Part shown: positions 10,279 to 20,344 of the stretch, in pieces
How positions within the stretch are numbered: the stretch's first letter is position 1
How the letters are laid out: each line of letters begins with the position of its first letter
Source: Candolleomyces eurysporus
Lineage: Eukaryota; Basidiomycota; Agaricomycetes; Agaricales; Psathyrellaceae
Assembly (NCBI GenBank): GCA_027579435.1
Contig: JANBPK010001568.1
Span: forward strand, 1-30,329
Length of the DNA: 30,329 bases
Direction of reading: 5' to 3'
Made by a program: the position numbers and the translations under genes
Notes under the pieces: model-generated
The model's input: only the letters and a program-made list of their open reading frames with translations
Databases searched by the model: none
Told to the model about the DNA's origin: nothing

Positions 10279-12691
10279 GGTTAGGAGCATTTGACCAAGC
10301 ACCTTGTATTGATTTGATCACCGTCATGGTCTTTTGACAGCAGTGATGTGTCGTGACTTGGTGATTGACAAACAGAGTCCACCAGGAGCACCAAAGTCTT
10401 CAATGAGACAGCAATAATGTGAGAGAGCGTGCTGGCAGGGGAGAGAGAAGCCATTAGGGTGTACACCGGTGTCACGAAAGATCTCGCAATAGAGACAGAA
10501 GTGTTGAAGTGCTTGATCAAGGCTCTTGAGGGTGTCCTTGGTGAAGTCGGCCCAATGCGCAATGTAACAAAAGTCCAAGAATGATGAAATGGCCTGGACC
10601 ATTTTGTCGGGGACATGGCCTTTGATTGCAGGTAGATAGACCTTCAGCATTAGTAGGAATGTCAGTCTGACTAAGAGACAGTAATGCAACAATCACTCAC
10701 TTTCATTAGGGCCTTTGAGTCATTGCCTGTCCATTGTTTGAATTGCTGTCCATGAGGAAAACGACAAAGGCCGGGGAAACGTGGAGCTGCAGCAATCCTA
10801 ATTTGCAGTATTGAGTTTGGCTCAAAATCTCAGTATTGCTGGGAATTCAACTCACTGTCGATCAATATCATCTAAAATTTCATAAGCTTGCTTTTCACCA
10901 TGTTCCAACACAAGATATTCCCCAATCCATGTCACTAGGTGATCCTTAAAGGTTCCCTTGATGACTTGGTGGAGAAGGTCAGGTATTAGCATCTCGTGTA
11001 TGTCGGCTCAGGGGAAATTGTGGGTGAAGGGCTACAATAGGGAGTGAGCTGATTAGCCTTCAATGATTCATTGGAAAAACATACCAAGATGTTGTCATCA
11101 ATTCTGTACAAGTCCCAGAGAACAGTACCATCCCCTTTTGCAGAGTTAATAAACTGTTTGATTAAGCTTTGTGTGTGCGGACCTGATGGACCATCCAAGT
11201 CTTTATTAATTCCTGTACACCTGGGTGAATTAATCAGAGACTAATTTGGAGTGGATTGTAACAGAAGGACTTACTTAGGGCACCATCCCTGAACAACGCC
11301 TGCCAATGCGACCTGCTTGGGATAATCAGAAATAAATGCTGCCAGCTCATAGATGACCCAGTGAAAGTGGCCATCGGGGCATTGTTGAATGACTGGTATT
11401 TTCATGCCAGCCTTCAAAGGCTGAAGGATGCACAAAAGAGATGTGTGATAAAGTTCTTGCTTGAATTTCCGAAAAGTGGTATCGTTATCATACTTCCAAT
11501 CCCCTGCAGATTGCGGTAGTCAGCTTTACATGTACTCCAGTACTCAAGAATTAGGCTTGACTGACTCTTGGGAATGGCAAGAAATCCGATGGGAACCACA
11601 GCATTTCGATGTGCACACCTGACTGTGTTATGGATGTTACTGAACAAAAGGTACAGCAGGTGGTATTCTACGTAGCCAGTTGCGATGGAGACAGTGGTCT
11701 TGTTGCTGCCCAGAATCACTGGACAGGGCATGCACCCTTTGGTTGCGTTATCATCTTCATAAATCTGGGTCTACAAATGTGCTATCAGTGAAACGTCAAA
11801 GCATGAGCAGTATTTAAAGAGGACTGACACTTCGTCTCCAAGCAAGGTTCCCAGACATGAAATCACTCCAGCAACGTTCCCTTTTATCATTAACCTCCAC
11901 GTAAGCTGCATAGTCAAACTGGCCATCAAAGTCTGGGTTGTCGAGCATGTTGCTGATTACCTGGGCAGGGTCGTAGTACCAAACTTTGTAGGATGCAGTC
12001 TTCCAAGGAGTATCCGCCAGGTTATTGCTATCATCAGCAAAAGTCATCAAAAATGACTGCCAAGGAGCATCACCTAGCTCAATAGAATTGATGGCATTGT
12101 AAATCTGGGCATACGAGTTGAAAGGCACTAGGTTGTCATGTTTTGCCTTGTCAAGTGCCCAGATTCCCAGCAAGTAATGATTTTTTTTCGCTGGTGTCTC
12201 CTCCTCACAATAGAGGAAGTCTGCAAGGCAGAAGCCACCTTCATCTTCAAATGGATACCAGGGATCTTTGTTGTCGTCAAATTGAGGAGGTGGCGGAGTA
12301 TTTGGAGGGAGCGGTACACCGTTTTTGTCAGTTGGGACACCTGGAATGAGACACTATGAGCTCAGTGAATTTAAAAGACTGAAACTTGTCACAAACCAGT
12401 GAATTTGTAATGATATGTTTGAGACTGCCTTGGTGCGGGCTCAGGGCTTGGAGATGGGGGGTGATTTGGTTCAAAGGGTGGCAGAGACGGTGGAGGAAAA
12501 ACATTTGGACTTGATGAGCAAGAGGTTGACTTGGAGGAGCATGGAGATAGGGGTTGCAAGGGCAGGTTTGGGTTTGCAATGAGATTGGGGTTGCGGTGGA
12601 AGGTACGAACATGATTGGTTAGACCTCCTCGGTCCTTGAATCATCCTGGACAGCCCTGCTTTGAAAACAGGCAGAGAAGCTTGATGGGCAT
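10272..12691 (-). pseudogene. Plavaka-type transposase, N-terminal and catalytic part (split from 2215-3199)
   Basis: Eight exons with matching phases: 12691-12397, 12340-11829, 11770-11566, 11503-11275, 11220-11085, 11031-10856, 10797-10701 and 10641-10272. All introns are 53-62 bp GT-AG. With the part at 2215-3192 the coding length is 2,940 nt (979 residues), normal for the family. The order is: a C2H2-like finger (GCPG, RGGLTNHVRTFH), Pro-rich linker, PLPPNTPPPP, WYPFEDEGGF, KVWYYDP, then the core with GSNKTTVSIATG, QELYHTSLL, CPDGHFHWVIYELA, VQGWCPKC, DIHEMLIPDLLHQVIKGTF, WTGNDSKALMKVYLPAI and SITKSRHITAVKRP. In-frame TGA codons lie at 12641 (second Cys of the finger), 11008 (P-stop-ADIHE, Arg expected), and 10324 and 10318 (P-stop-R-stop-SN, Trp and Arg expected). 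Dead copy. Confidence 0.88.
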
Positions 12692-12785
12692 GTTGGATGA
12701 GTGACTTGGCAGAAACGAGGGAGGAGACTGAAATGGACACGGTGGTAAGTGGTGATCAGAACACCCAAAAGAGGTCACACACCCA

Positions 12786-14200
12786 ATGCGAAGTTTTGCG
12801 CAAATTCGTTCCTCGTGCTGTTGCCTTCCTCCCTCATTCTCTTCCTCCAAGTCATTTCATCTATCACTTGTGCCCTTCCTAGTCCATTGCTGCCAGCTCC
12901 AGCCAATGGACTCTGAATCACAGCGACCGGATCCGCTGTATCTAACCGTGTTCCCACCAAGCTTCTTGCTGGCATTGGCCCTTGCTGCACCACAGAGGAG
13001 GTGAAACTTGATAGAGCAGCTGCTGAGCATGCACAGACAAGTGCTCATGCTACCAAGGTTGCCTTACGGCAGCAACTGGGCAACATTGAGGATGAAGTGT
13101 GCCATGAGGAGATCCGACGCCAAAAGTTATCCATGCGCCCAGATCTACATGATAAGGTGAGTTTGCATGCTCTCAGCTACCTCTCATTTTGATACACACC
13201 TGGTCACATTTTACAGCAATCCAATGTGAGGGCAACGTGGAAGAAATCAAAAAAGCAGGCACCGACGGTGATGCCAGGCCAACACAAGGCTCCAAAACTA
13301 AAAATTGTGTTGAAGCCAGTAAGCCATCATTCAACATGCCAATATATATAATTAAACTGACCATTTGGTGTGCAGAAGTCACTGGTAGGGCACAACAAGT
13401 CAGTGCTCACTGGTGGTGGCCACAAAGCAGTGGCAACTCTGGGAGCCACCAGTGACTTGGACTGTGCCAGCGGTACCAGTGACACTGGTAACTCAAAGTC
13501 TGCTGGATGCCATCACAATATAGCAGGGCACAACAAGACTGGGCTCACAGCCAGTTGTGACGCTGCCTCAGACTTGGACTCCAAGGAGTTGGGGTCATTG
13601 TTGCAGGGTTCACCTGCCCCAGATATTGCTGGCGCTTTGGCTGGTGAGGAAGATGATACTTACAATTGGGAAGACGACCCCGACTATGCACAGGACAAAG
13701 AAGGAGAGGATGAGTGTGACAAGGAATATGAAGGTGACAAGAGTGATGGGAGAAAATCAAATCATCAATGCCATCAACCAAAGCCATCAAAGGTACATTT
13801 CACTCCTTTATATATTCATGCCTCTACCCACCACTTTCTCTTTCTGAGTCTGCGCCAAAGACGAAGGCTGACAGGGCACTCCAGTTCAGGGAGGCGGTCA
13901 GTGCTCTCCGTGAAACATTGTTGTCCTCTGCAATCAGCAACACTGTTGCCAGCAACATCCTGAAGCGCAAGAAGGCTGGGGAGGATGTGTTCACTGCTAG
14001 TAAGGGATCCTCAGGCTCCAAGGACAAGTACATGCTCTTTTTATTGATTTTATTCCACTGGTAAACATTGGCCCAGGTCAAAGCAAGCACAACATGAGGA
14101 ACCTAGTGGCCTCATGAAAAACTTTTGGTCCAGCAAGAAAAGCTGCAGTGTCAGCTCGCGGGGTCAGTCCAACATCAGGCAATCTATGAGATGTAGATAA
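12786..14200 (+). pseudogene. Hypothetical gene divergent from the Plavaka transposase
   Basis: A plus-strand gene whose clear exons are up to 13156, then 13217-13318, 13376-13792, 13849-14027 and 14077-14200 (TAA). Introns are 60, 57, 56 and 49 bp, all GT-AG with matching phases. The first exon's frame reads back through TNHAQ-like helical sequence (AAAEHAQTSAHATKVALRQQL) to PTKLLAGIGPC and meets a TGA at 12914, probably a decayed Arg. The true start is unresolved; 12786 is the nearest ATG and needs a 32-bp intron to reach this frame. The product has a basic segment (WKKSKKQ), a Gly/Ser/Thr-rich part with two GHNK(S/T) repeats, a strongly acidic block (EEDDTYNWEDDPDY) and a helical end (ADRALQFREAVSALRETLL). 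No domain recognised. Its position back to back with the transposase suggests an accessory gene of the Plavaka element. Confidence 0.55.
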
Positions 14201-14500
14201 GAGTGTGTATGGCCTTAACATCGGTATCTAGGTTACCAGATTTTCCAGGATTGCAGATGGTCAGGTAAAGCCTTATAAATTCTGGTAGACTTGGTGGCGG
14301 CAGGATCGGTTTAGCTTCAGCTGGCATACCGTAGTGTGATTGGGAACCAGGTTCAGTGCCACTTTGCATCAGATGTGCAGCCACACCTACCGGACCTGCA
14401 CAAGCAACAAATGTTCCCTTGTAGTTGTGGCATCTGGTCAAATAAGTGCTTCTAAAAGCTCTGCTGGAAACCGCGTCGCTGCTCCCTTCCGGCCTTGTTC
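14184..14500 (-). CDS. Hypothetical open frame, unconfirmed
   Basis: An open minus-strand frame of about 105 codons, ending TAG at 14184 and overlapping the last exon of the preceding plus-strand gene by 17 bp. It contains CHNYKGTFVACAGPVG and PSLPEFIRLYLTICNPG. No ATG opens it, so it would have to be an internal or last exon. No family recognised. It may be spurious. Confidence 0.2.
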
Positions 14501-14617
14501 TTTATTCTCCCATCCTGTGCTTGGAAAACGGGGAGAATTGCATACTATTTCTTCTCACTTGACCATATAACAAATGAAAACAGGGAAAAGAGCTCCTCTT
14601 CTAGTTCATATCTAAAC

Positions 14618-14932
14618 TCAAATTGTAGATGTTTTCCATTTTTTCTGGCTGTGTGCCCTTTCTGAGTGGGCAACCAAAAATGATACATGACGTCATGATC
14701 CTGCTGTGGTGGTTGATTTTGGATCCTCCACCCATGACGACGATGGTTAATATTCTCCTATGTAAGATGCCTGACGCTGGGGTAAGTGAACCGTCGCTAC
14801 TTAAGAGGAATGCAAACCACCACTTACTCTTCACACCAAGAGCTCCAAGGCCCGCCTCATTTACACTAAATGCAGTATCTTATATAGGGAAGAGCGCACA
14901 CCAGAAAAAATGGAAAACGTCAACAATTTTGA
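14618..14932. mobile_element. MITE-like element with long inverted ends
   Basis: The left end reads TCAAATTGTAGATGTTTTCC then ATTTTTTCTGG. The right end on the minus strand reads TCAAAATTGTTGACGTTTTC then CATTTTTTCTGG. The two ends share about 35-40 bp with few mismatches and enclose roughly 235 bp without a credible gene. No flanking duplication could be fixed, so the outer limits are approximate and the superfamily is unassigned. Confidence 0.55.
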
Positions 14933-16344
14933 CAGCTGTAACGAATTGGGGGTTGGAAGTGGAAGCATGATGTATCGGTGTTTATCGAAATAAGCCGCTA
15001 TGATTTCTTTGTCGTCAAACTATTCTAGGCCTCCTGAGAACCTGAGAGACATGAATCGAGAGTGGACTTGCTTGATCTGTGGTATGGATGGGTAGAGGTA
15101 CCCTAGATAGTGCTTTCTAGACGGTGACTCGGTTTCGCTTAATACTGACTAGGAACCAAGGCGCTTGAGGGGGGCCTGAGATATTGCAAGAGTCGTCTGC
15201 TAGTGCGACATAAGGATGTTTTTGATTCCACAGTCCATTAACGTCTGTGAAGATGGGAAGTTCATGTGTTCTTGAGGGTGGTACGTGCCAGATGGTGTGA
15301 CGAATTCCAACTCTACACAGAACGGCTGACTTCCGAAACTAAGCAGACGCAAAAAGTGACCTCCAAATGAATGCAAGTCCATCAATTCCTAACACCAGAA
15401 ATAGTTGCTTTTTAATTCAATCATTGTTCGGTTGCCTCGAATACACCAACAGAAAAGGGGTAGAAAGGCGTGCGGCATAGCGGCGCCAGATGTGTCATTC
15501 TGGTAGCAAAGGTAGGCCTGGCAGGACCCTGGCAAAAGATAGAAAGTTTTAGGACCCTTGATAATCCCCAATAACCGCCTATTGGCCACTTCCAAAGTGA
15601 CCAAAATTTGCGGATTTTTATGCAAATCATTTGGGTGGTTATTCTTTGCAAAATTTGCTCTCAGGACCCTAATTTTTATACAAATTTCGGTAAGTGGGTT
15701 GTTGTGACCCCTACGTTCCCAAATTCCTACCTCCCTGTGCAAGAGCGCACAGTGGGGGCGGGAAGTGGCCTCGCTGGCCCCCTGTCCCATTGCCAGTCAC
15801 CCCTCAAATTTCCTTAATTTTCTCCAAACTGAGGGCACAGGCGTTCTGCAGGTCACCAGATTTTTCCTATTACTGCAGGTATGAGCACGAATCAGCCTAG
15901 GCTTCAGAGGGTGCACGAGTCGGTCTGCAAACCCAACTGGTTCGCCGTCACGTCTTACATTGGGGGATACGAGTAAGTTTCTGCAACACAACAGAGAAAC
16001 TAGTAGCGTTATGGATACCTAACACCAATGGTCACGCCATGGTTCTCAAAGGTCCGGGTATGCTGGGGTGACCAAATCCACTTGCGCTACTGGAAACGGA
16101 AAGGATGGCGCTTAACCTTACAAAACACCATTTTCCATCTGGGCCGGAAAGCTACATTGCAGGCGATGAGCACAAATGAGATTTGCAATGGGATATTTGA
16201 TGATTACAGAATTGTATGGATTAGATGTGGGCTACTACGCACGAGAACGACAAAATTCGAACGTGCCATGATGCAGTATACTGGGTTGTAATGAATCCTC
16301 AATGGAGTGGAGAGTAGATGATGCATTGCAAAACCGATTAATGC
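14933..16344. other. No recognisable gene
   Basis: Only chance-like frames. The longest, on the minus strand at 15389-15790 (about 130 codons), has no motif and is matched by overlapping frames on both strands. 15540-15700 is AT-rich with repeated AAAATTTGC-like words. Nothing else was seen. Confidence 0.4.
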
Positions 16345-17455
16345 CATTTGGGTGTGGGGCAGGTGGCAAGGTTAGGAAGACTGAAAACTTGGGCAGCCAT
16401 CACAGACAGGGCGGTACTTTAACAAGTACATCAAGCAAAGTCGAGTTAGTTGGAGTGGCGGTGCATGGGCTTCTGGTAAAAGGGTTGAATGAGCAGGAAC
16501 GGAAGGGAGTTCTGCCCACCTTTCTTCAATGTTATTGTGGCCTGCCAAGGGTAGTAGCCTGCAGAAAAGTGTGTGAGTACGAGGAGGAGCCGGGCTTGGT
16601 TGGAGCCCATGAATAGTTAGTTGGTGAAGTGAATTTGAGTTGGTTGAGCGCCGGCGCATGGGATCTGGAGGAAGAAATGAATGACCAGGGACGTGGTAAA
16701 GGGGGTTCTGCCCACCTTTGTTAAAGTTGTCACGACTTGCATAGTCAGTTCCTGCCACCCAGGTGTGAGGCAGGTGACAAGGCAACGATTAGCAAGACTA
16801 AAAGCCCTAGATGATCATTGCAGACAGGAAGGTGCTCTAAACAAGTGCATCAAGCAGAGTCGAGTTGTTGGGGAGATGGCGCATCGTGGGGCCTCTGGAG
16901 GAAGAATTGAATGAGCAGGGGCGTGGTGAAGGGAGGTCCACTCACCTTTCTTAAATGTTGCCACAGCCCGGCCAAGGGTAGTAACCTATGGGAGAGTGTA
17001 AGTAGGAGGAAGAGCTGGGTGTGGTTGGAGCCTACGAATCATTAGTTGGCGAAGCAAATCTGAGTTGTTNGGGGGGCGGCGCATGGGGATCTGGAGGAAG
17101 GAATGAATGAGCAAGGATGTGGTGAAGGGAATTTTCCCACCTTTCTCATCAGCCGTCATGGGTTGGGTGGCAAGGCAGTGGTTGGCAAAACTGGTAAAGA
17201 CCTAGGTGGTAGTAGCAGGCAGGGTGACGCTCTAGATGAGTATGTAAAGCGAAATTGAATGAGTTGGGAGTTGGGGGCAGATGAAACTCTGAAGGAAGGA
17301 CTGAGTGGGCAGGGATGAGGTCAAGGAAGTTCCGCCCACCTCTCTTGAATGTTGTCACAACCTGGCCCAGAGTAGCCTGTAGAAAAGCACGTAAGTATGA
17401 GAAAGACACAGGTATGGCGGGAACCTATGGATAGTTAGCTGGTGACGGCGCGCAG
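16345..17455. repeat. Alternating A/B tandem repeat, period about 410 bp
   Basis: A motif close to TTCYGCCCACCTTTC recurs at about 16510, 16706, 16937, 17132 and 17330, each time preceded by GAATGAGCAGGG-like sequence. The units alternate. Type A (after 16510, 16937, 17330) carries GTAGTAGCCTGCAGAAAAG-like sequence and TGGAGCCTATGAATAGTTAG-like sequence. Type B (from 16354, after 16706 and 17132) carries GCAGGTGGCAAGG and CAGACAGG...CTCTA. The composite unit is therefore about 395-427 bp, present in roughly two and a half diverged copies. One undetermined base lies at 17070. No coding function is apparent. Confidence 0.65.
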
Positions 17456-17951
17456 ATTTCGAAGGCCAGGAACGAATGAGCGGGACCGTCCAAGAACATG
17501 GACTTCTCAGAGGTCTGCATCTACTTCTACCATTCTGCAGGATTAGCTTGGAGACAAAGGAATAGACTAAACTGACCAACAGTGCAGGGAGGCTTGGGAG
17601 TGGTGGGCGCGATGTCCCGCAGCAGAATTACTAGAGGTGTTGTGATCAATGAGGACTCCGGACATTAGGTGAGGACTGTTTGCATGATGAAAGAAGGGAA
17701 GGAGGGAAGGCAAGACTTGGCGGACTCTGAATGGGTGCTTATTACTGCATGTATATGTTGAACAAGCTAACATGTGACCTTCAATGCACCGTTCTGCGAC
17801 GTCCACGTCTGCGTATCATTTCGCATTCAATGCGATACCAATGCAGCATAGTTGCTACATTGGATTGGACTATCCTTAACTCGGGTTCAACAATCGAAAA
17901 CCATACAGAATTCAAGCAAGCCAGAGTAGCAGCACCAGCGTTACTAGTGAT
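17456..17951. other. No recognisable gene
   Basis: About 500 bp between the tandem repeat and the end of the dioxygenase relic. Short frames only, with no motif, repeat or RNA gene seen. Confidence 0.4.
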
Positions 17952-19730
17952 CTATTTCTTTTCAACAGGTTCAGCAGGAGTCAGTAACTCCTCGAGGGTG
18001 CTCCAAAGTCCAACGCCCATCCTCCAGCGGTCCTCCTTCTCCTTCATCATTGCCTCAAAGCCGTCTGGGTCCTCCTCTGCAAACTCACCTTCTGTTCAGA
18101 ATCCGTTATCAGCATAGCGAAATAGTCCACCAGCACAGTATTGCGTGAATGAGATGTGGCGCTCTCCAGGCTGGACCGGGGTGTTGGCGTGAATGAGGGT
18201 GGCTGAGGGAATGAGGATAATTGCGCCAGCAGGAAATTCAATTAAAAGTTTCAGGTCAGGAAGTATGAGATGCCCGCCACGGGTGTGGTCAAAAATTCCT
18301 AGCGCTTGGATGGCACACCAGCCAAACGGGCGGTTCATGCAGTCGCGGTGTGTGATTGTGCAAACCTGGGGACCGAAGTTGAAGGCTGCAGTGGGCCAAA
18401 TGCTCCAGCCAAAGATCCTTGGGAGCTCAGGCAAGCAAATAGGTCTGTTTGGAAAATCAGGTGCCATGAAGCGGAGCAAAAGGCTTGGTACTCACAGCTT
18501 GCAAAGGTGGCCAGCTGGATGATGTGCTCGTTTGCCAGAACCTGGTTCATCATTTCATGGTGTCTGGAGTTGAGCAGGGATGGCTGGCTGGAACCGGGGC
18601 CGTACTGGATGCCGTAGTTGACTGCTGGGAAGCTGCCTCGAGGGTGGACACATTCATTAGGGTGGAAGACCTCAGTAGCACCGTGTCTTTCCAGGAACTC
18701 GAATGCATGCGCGCACGAGTTTGCCCAGGTTGGGTCTTCTTGAATGCCGTCAACTATCACAGCAAAAACTTTCCCAGTCTTGCGGTCAACTAATGGCTTT
18801 GACGACCTTGAATGGAGCACCTCTACAGTTAGTGCACGAAGAATCCCGAAGTATGAAAAGGCACCTCACCCCGGTTCAAATGGGATGACGGTATATCCCT
18901 GGGACATGAGCTCCTTGAATTCGTAGGTTGGGATTGTAGGGCTTCAATTTGCATGCTGCGCTCGGTACCTGCAGCTGGTTGCAGGAAGCTTGTGGAGGTC
19001 GACAGCTATTGGAATTTGGGATGATGACTTTACGTGCTCCTCTCTATCAGAGAATTGAGGAACCTGCCCTCGCTCTATAAAACGCTCGTCAGCCTTTTTG
19101 CGACAATGGACGGCCTTCCTGTGCTTCTTCTTTGCCCTTGGATCTCCCTTTACTAGCTCACCATCTTCCGCCCCCCNACTCTGGTGCGGTAGGAGCGCTG
19201 GGGGCTCGCTTCAATCCTGCAAGGCGAGTTGAAGCGTTGGTGGGCATGGCTGAGGCTGTCGAGGGCGGGGTTGGCCATGGCTGAGGGGTGACGGGCGTTC
19301 CACTTCCAGTGAGAGCAGCGCTTTCCCAATCTATCCCCTGAGAGTCGGGGGTTGCCTTGAAAACTTCTAAGCGGCAGTGGCTGTCAATTTCCAGAAGGAC
19401 GGCCTGCTTGAGCAGCTCCCCAAGCTTGAAGGCAGGTGGTGCAACAACTGGAACGACAGGGAATGGGCTATAGGGCTTGCCGGAACGTGTCTGCGATTTG
19501 GTAAATGCCTGTAAGCGGACGCCCTGCCTGAAAGGAGCAGACTTACACGTGCGAAGGTAAAGAGTTTCATCAAGGCTGCGGCCACTGGCGCCAACGCCAG
19601 GTGCTGGAGGAGCTTGAAGGTTGCAGCTAGAATTATCTGCAACCCCTGGTGTGAGGTCAAACTTCAAATGCTTAGCCTTGGCCTTGGTGAGTGAGAGAGC
19701 GGAGGTGCGCGTCGAAAGGAAAAGAGGCTG
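17952..19730 (-). pseudogene. TET/JBP-like 2-oxoglutarate/Fe(II) dioxygenase, decayed
   Basis: The family oxidises methylated bases in DNA or RNA using Fe(II) and 2-oxoglutarate, and basidiomycete members form large families linked to DNA transposons. The core is legible at 18479-17952: FNFGPQVCTITHRDCMN (H-x-D, codons 18348-18350 and 18342-18344), GGHLILPDLKLLIEFP, ILIPSATLIHAN (distal His 18189-18191), then GERHISFTQYCAGGLFRY (Arg 18159-18161). The metal and 2-oxoglutarate ligands are all kept. Upstream come a basic linker (RAKKKHRKAVHCRKKADERF), LVDRKTGKVFAVIVDG and MMNQVLANEHIIQLATFAS. Lesions: no ATG in the opening frame (an ACG at 19712-19710 may replace it), a frame slip at the undetermined base 19177, TGA at 18944, an intron of uncertain phase near 18823-18869, a frame slip at an A4 run (18478-18481), and TGA at 18096 (GF-stop-TEGEF, Arg expected). 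The coding sense then runs on to TAG at 17952. Confidence 0.8.
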
Positions 19731-19736
19731 GTTTAC

Positions 19737-19743
19737 TTAAATA
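19737..19743 (-). promoter_or_regulatory. TATA-like box upstream of the dioxygenase relic
   Basis: TATTTAA on the minus strand, about 25-30 bp before the putative lost start (ACG at 19712-19710). The spacing suits a TATA box but would put the transcription start almost at the presumed start codon, so the assignment is tentative. Confidence 0.25.
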
Positions 19744-20344
19744 GGCGCGTCGCAGTCGTGTTGTTGTCACGGTCACGTGCAGTATCAACGGTCACTCGTA
19801 CTAGCACTGCATTCCGCCCCAAATTTGAAGCCCGCCAAAATGCGCGGAAATGTGGCCTTTCCGCCAACTTTTTGCCCATTTGCAAGACCGGCTAAAAGCT
19901 ACTTGAGTTAATTGGGAAAAAAACACTTTAGAGGACTTTTGGGTAGTGTAGAAATGCGAGCTACATCTACCTTTCCCCTCCAATAAATGTAAAACGTCAT
20001 GTCGCCTTGAAAGTGGCGGAACGCAGTGTCAATGGGTGTAACGCACTGGGGACAAGTCAGTAGCAATGATGGATCTATCTCAGATCTCAACGCTTGTCGG
20101 AGGTGTTAACCAACTCGACGTGATCGGCAGTCATTTTGGGATGAGCACAAACGAGGGTTTCCATTCAACTTTTTGATTCAGGCCCATAATTCAAACATTC
20201 CAAACAACCATCCGAATTGTACAGGATGAAATCTAGGTTAACAAAATGCCATACATCAAAGCCTGTTGTTTAATTCCCTCCCTTCCCCTGTGAACCATTT
20301 CCTGAATGATGTGCTGATGCGCCGTCTGCGCGAACACCCTATAA
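19744..20344. other. No recognisable gene
   Basis: About 600 bp between the dioxygenase relic and the first LTR. No frame longer than about 60 codons and no repeat shared with other parts of the window was noticed. Confidence 0.4.

Noticed and set aside
10318..10326. Use of a code in which TGA means Trp, suggested by TGA at an expected Trp
   Set aside because: Most other in-frame TGAs fall at expected Arg codons, and TGG is used for Trp throughout, so mutation explains the pattern.
15389..15790. A 133-codon minus-strand frame as a gene
   Set aside because: Shadowed by overlapping frames on both strands, with no recognisable motif or plausible exon partners.
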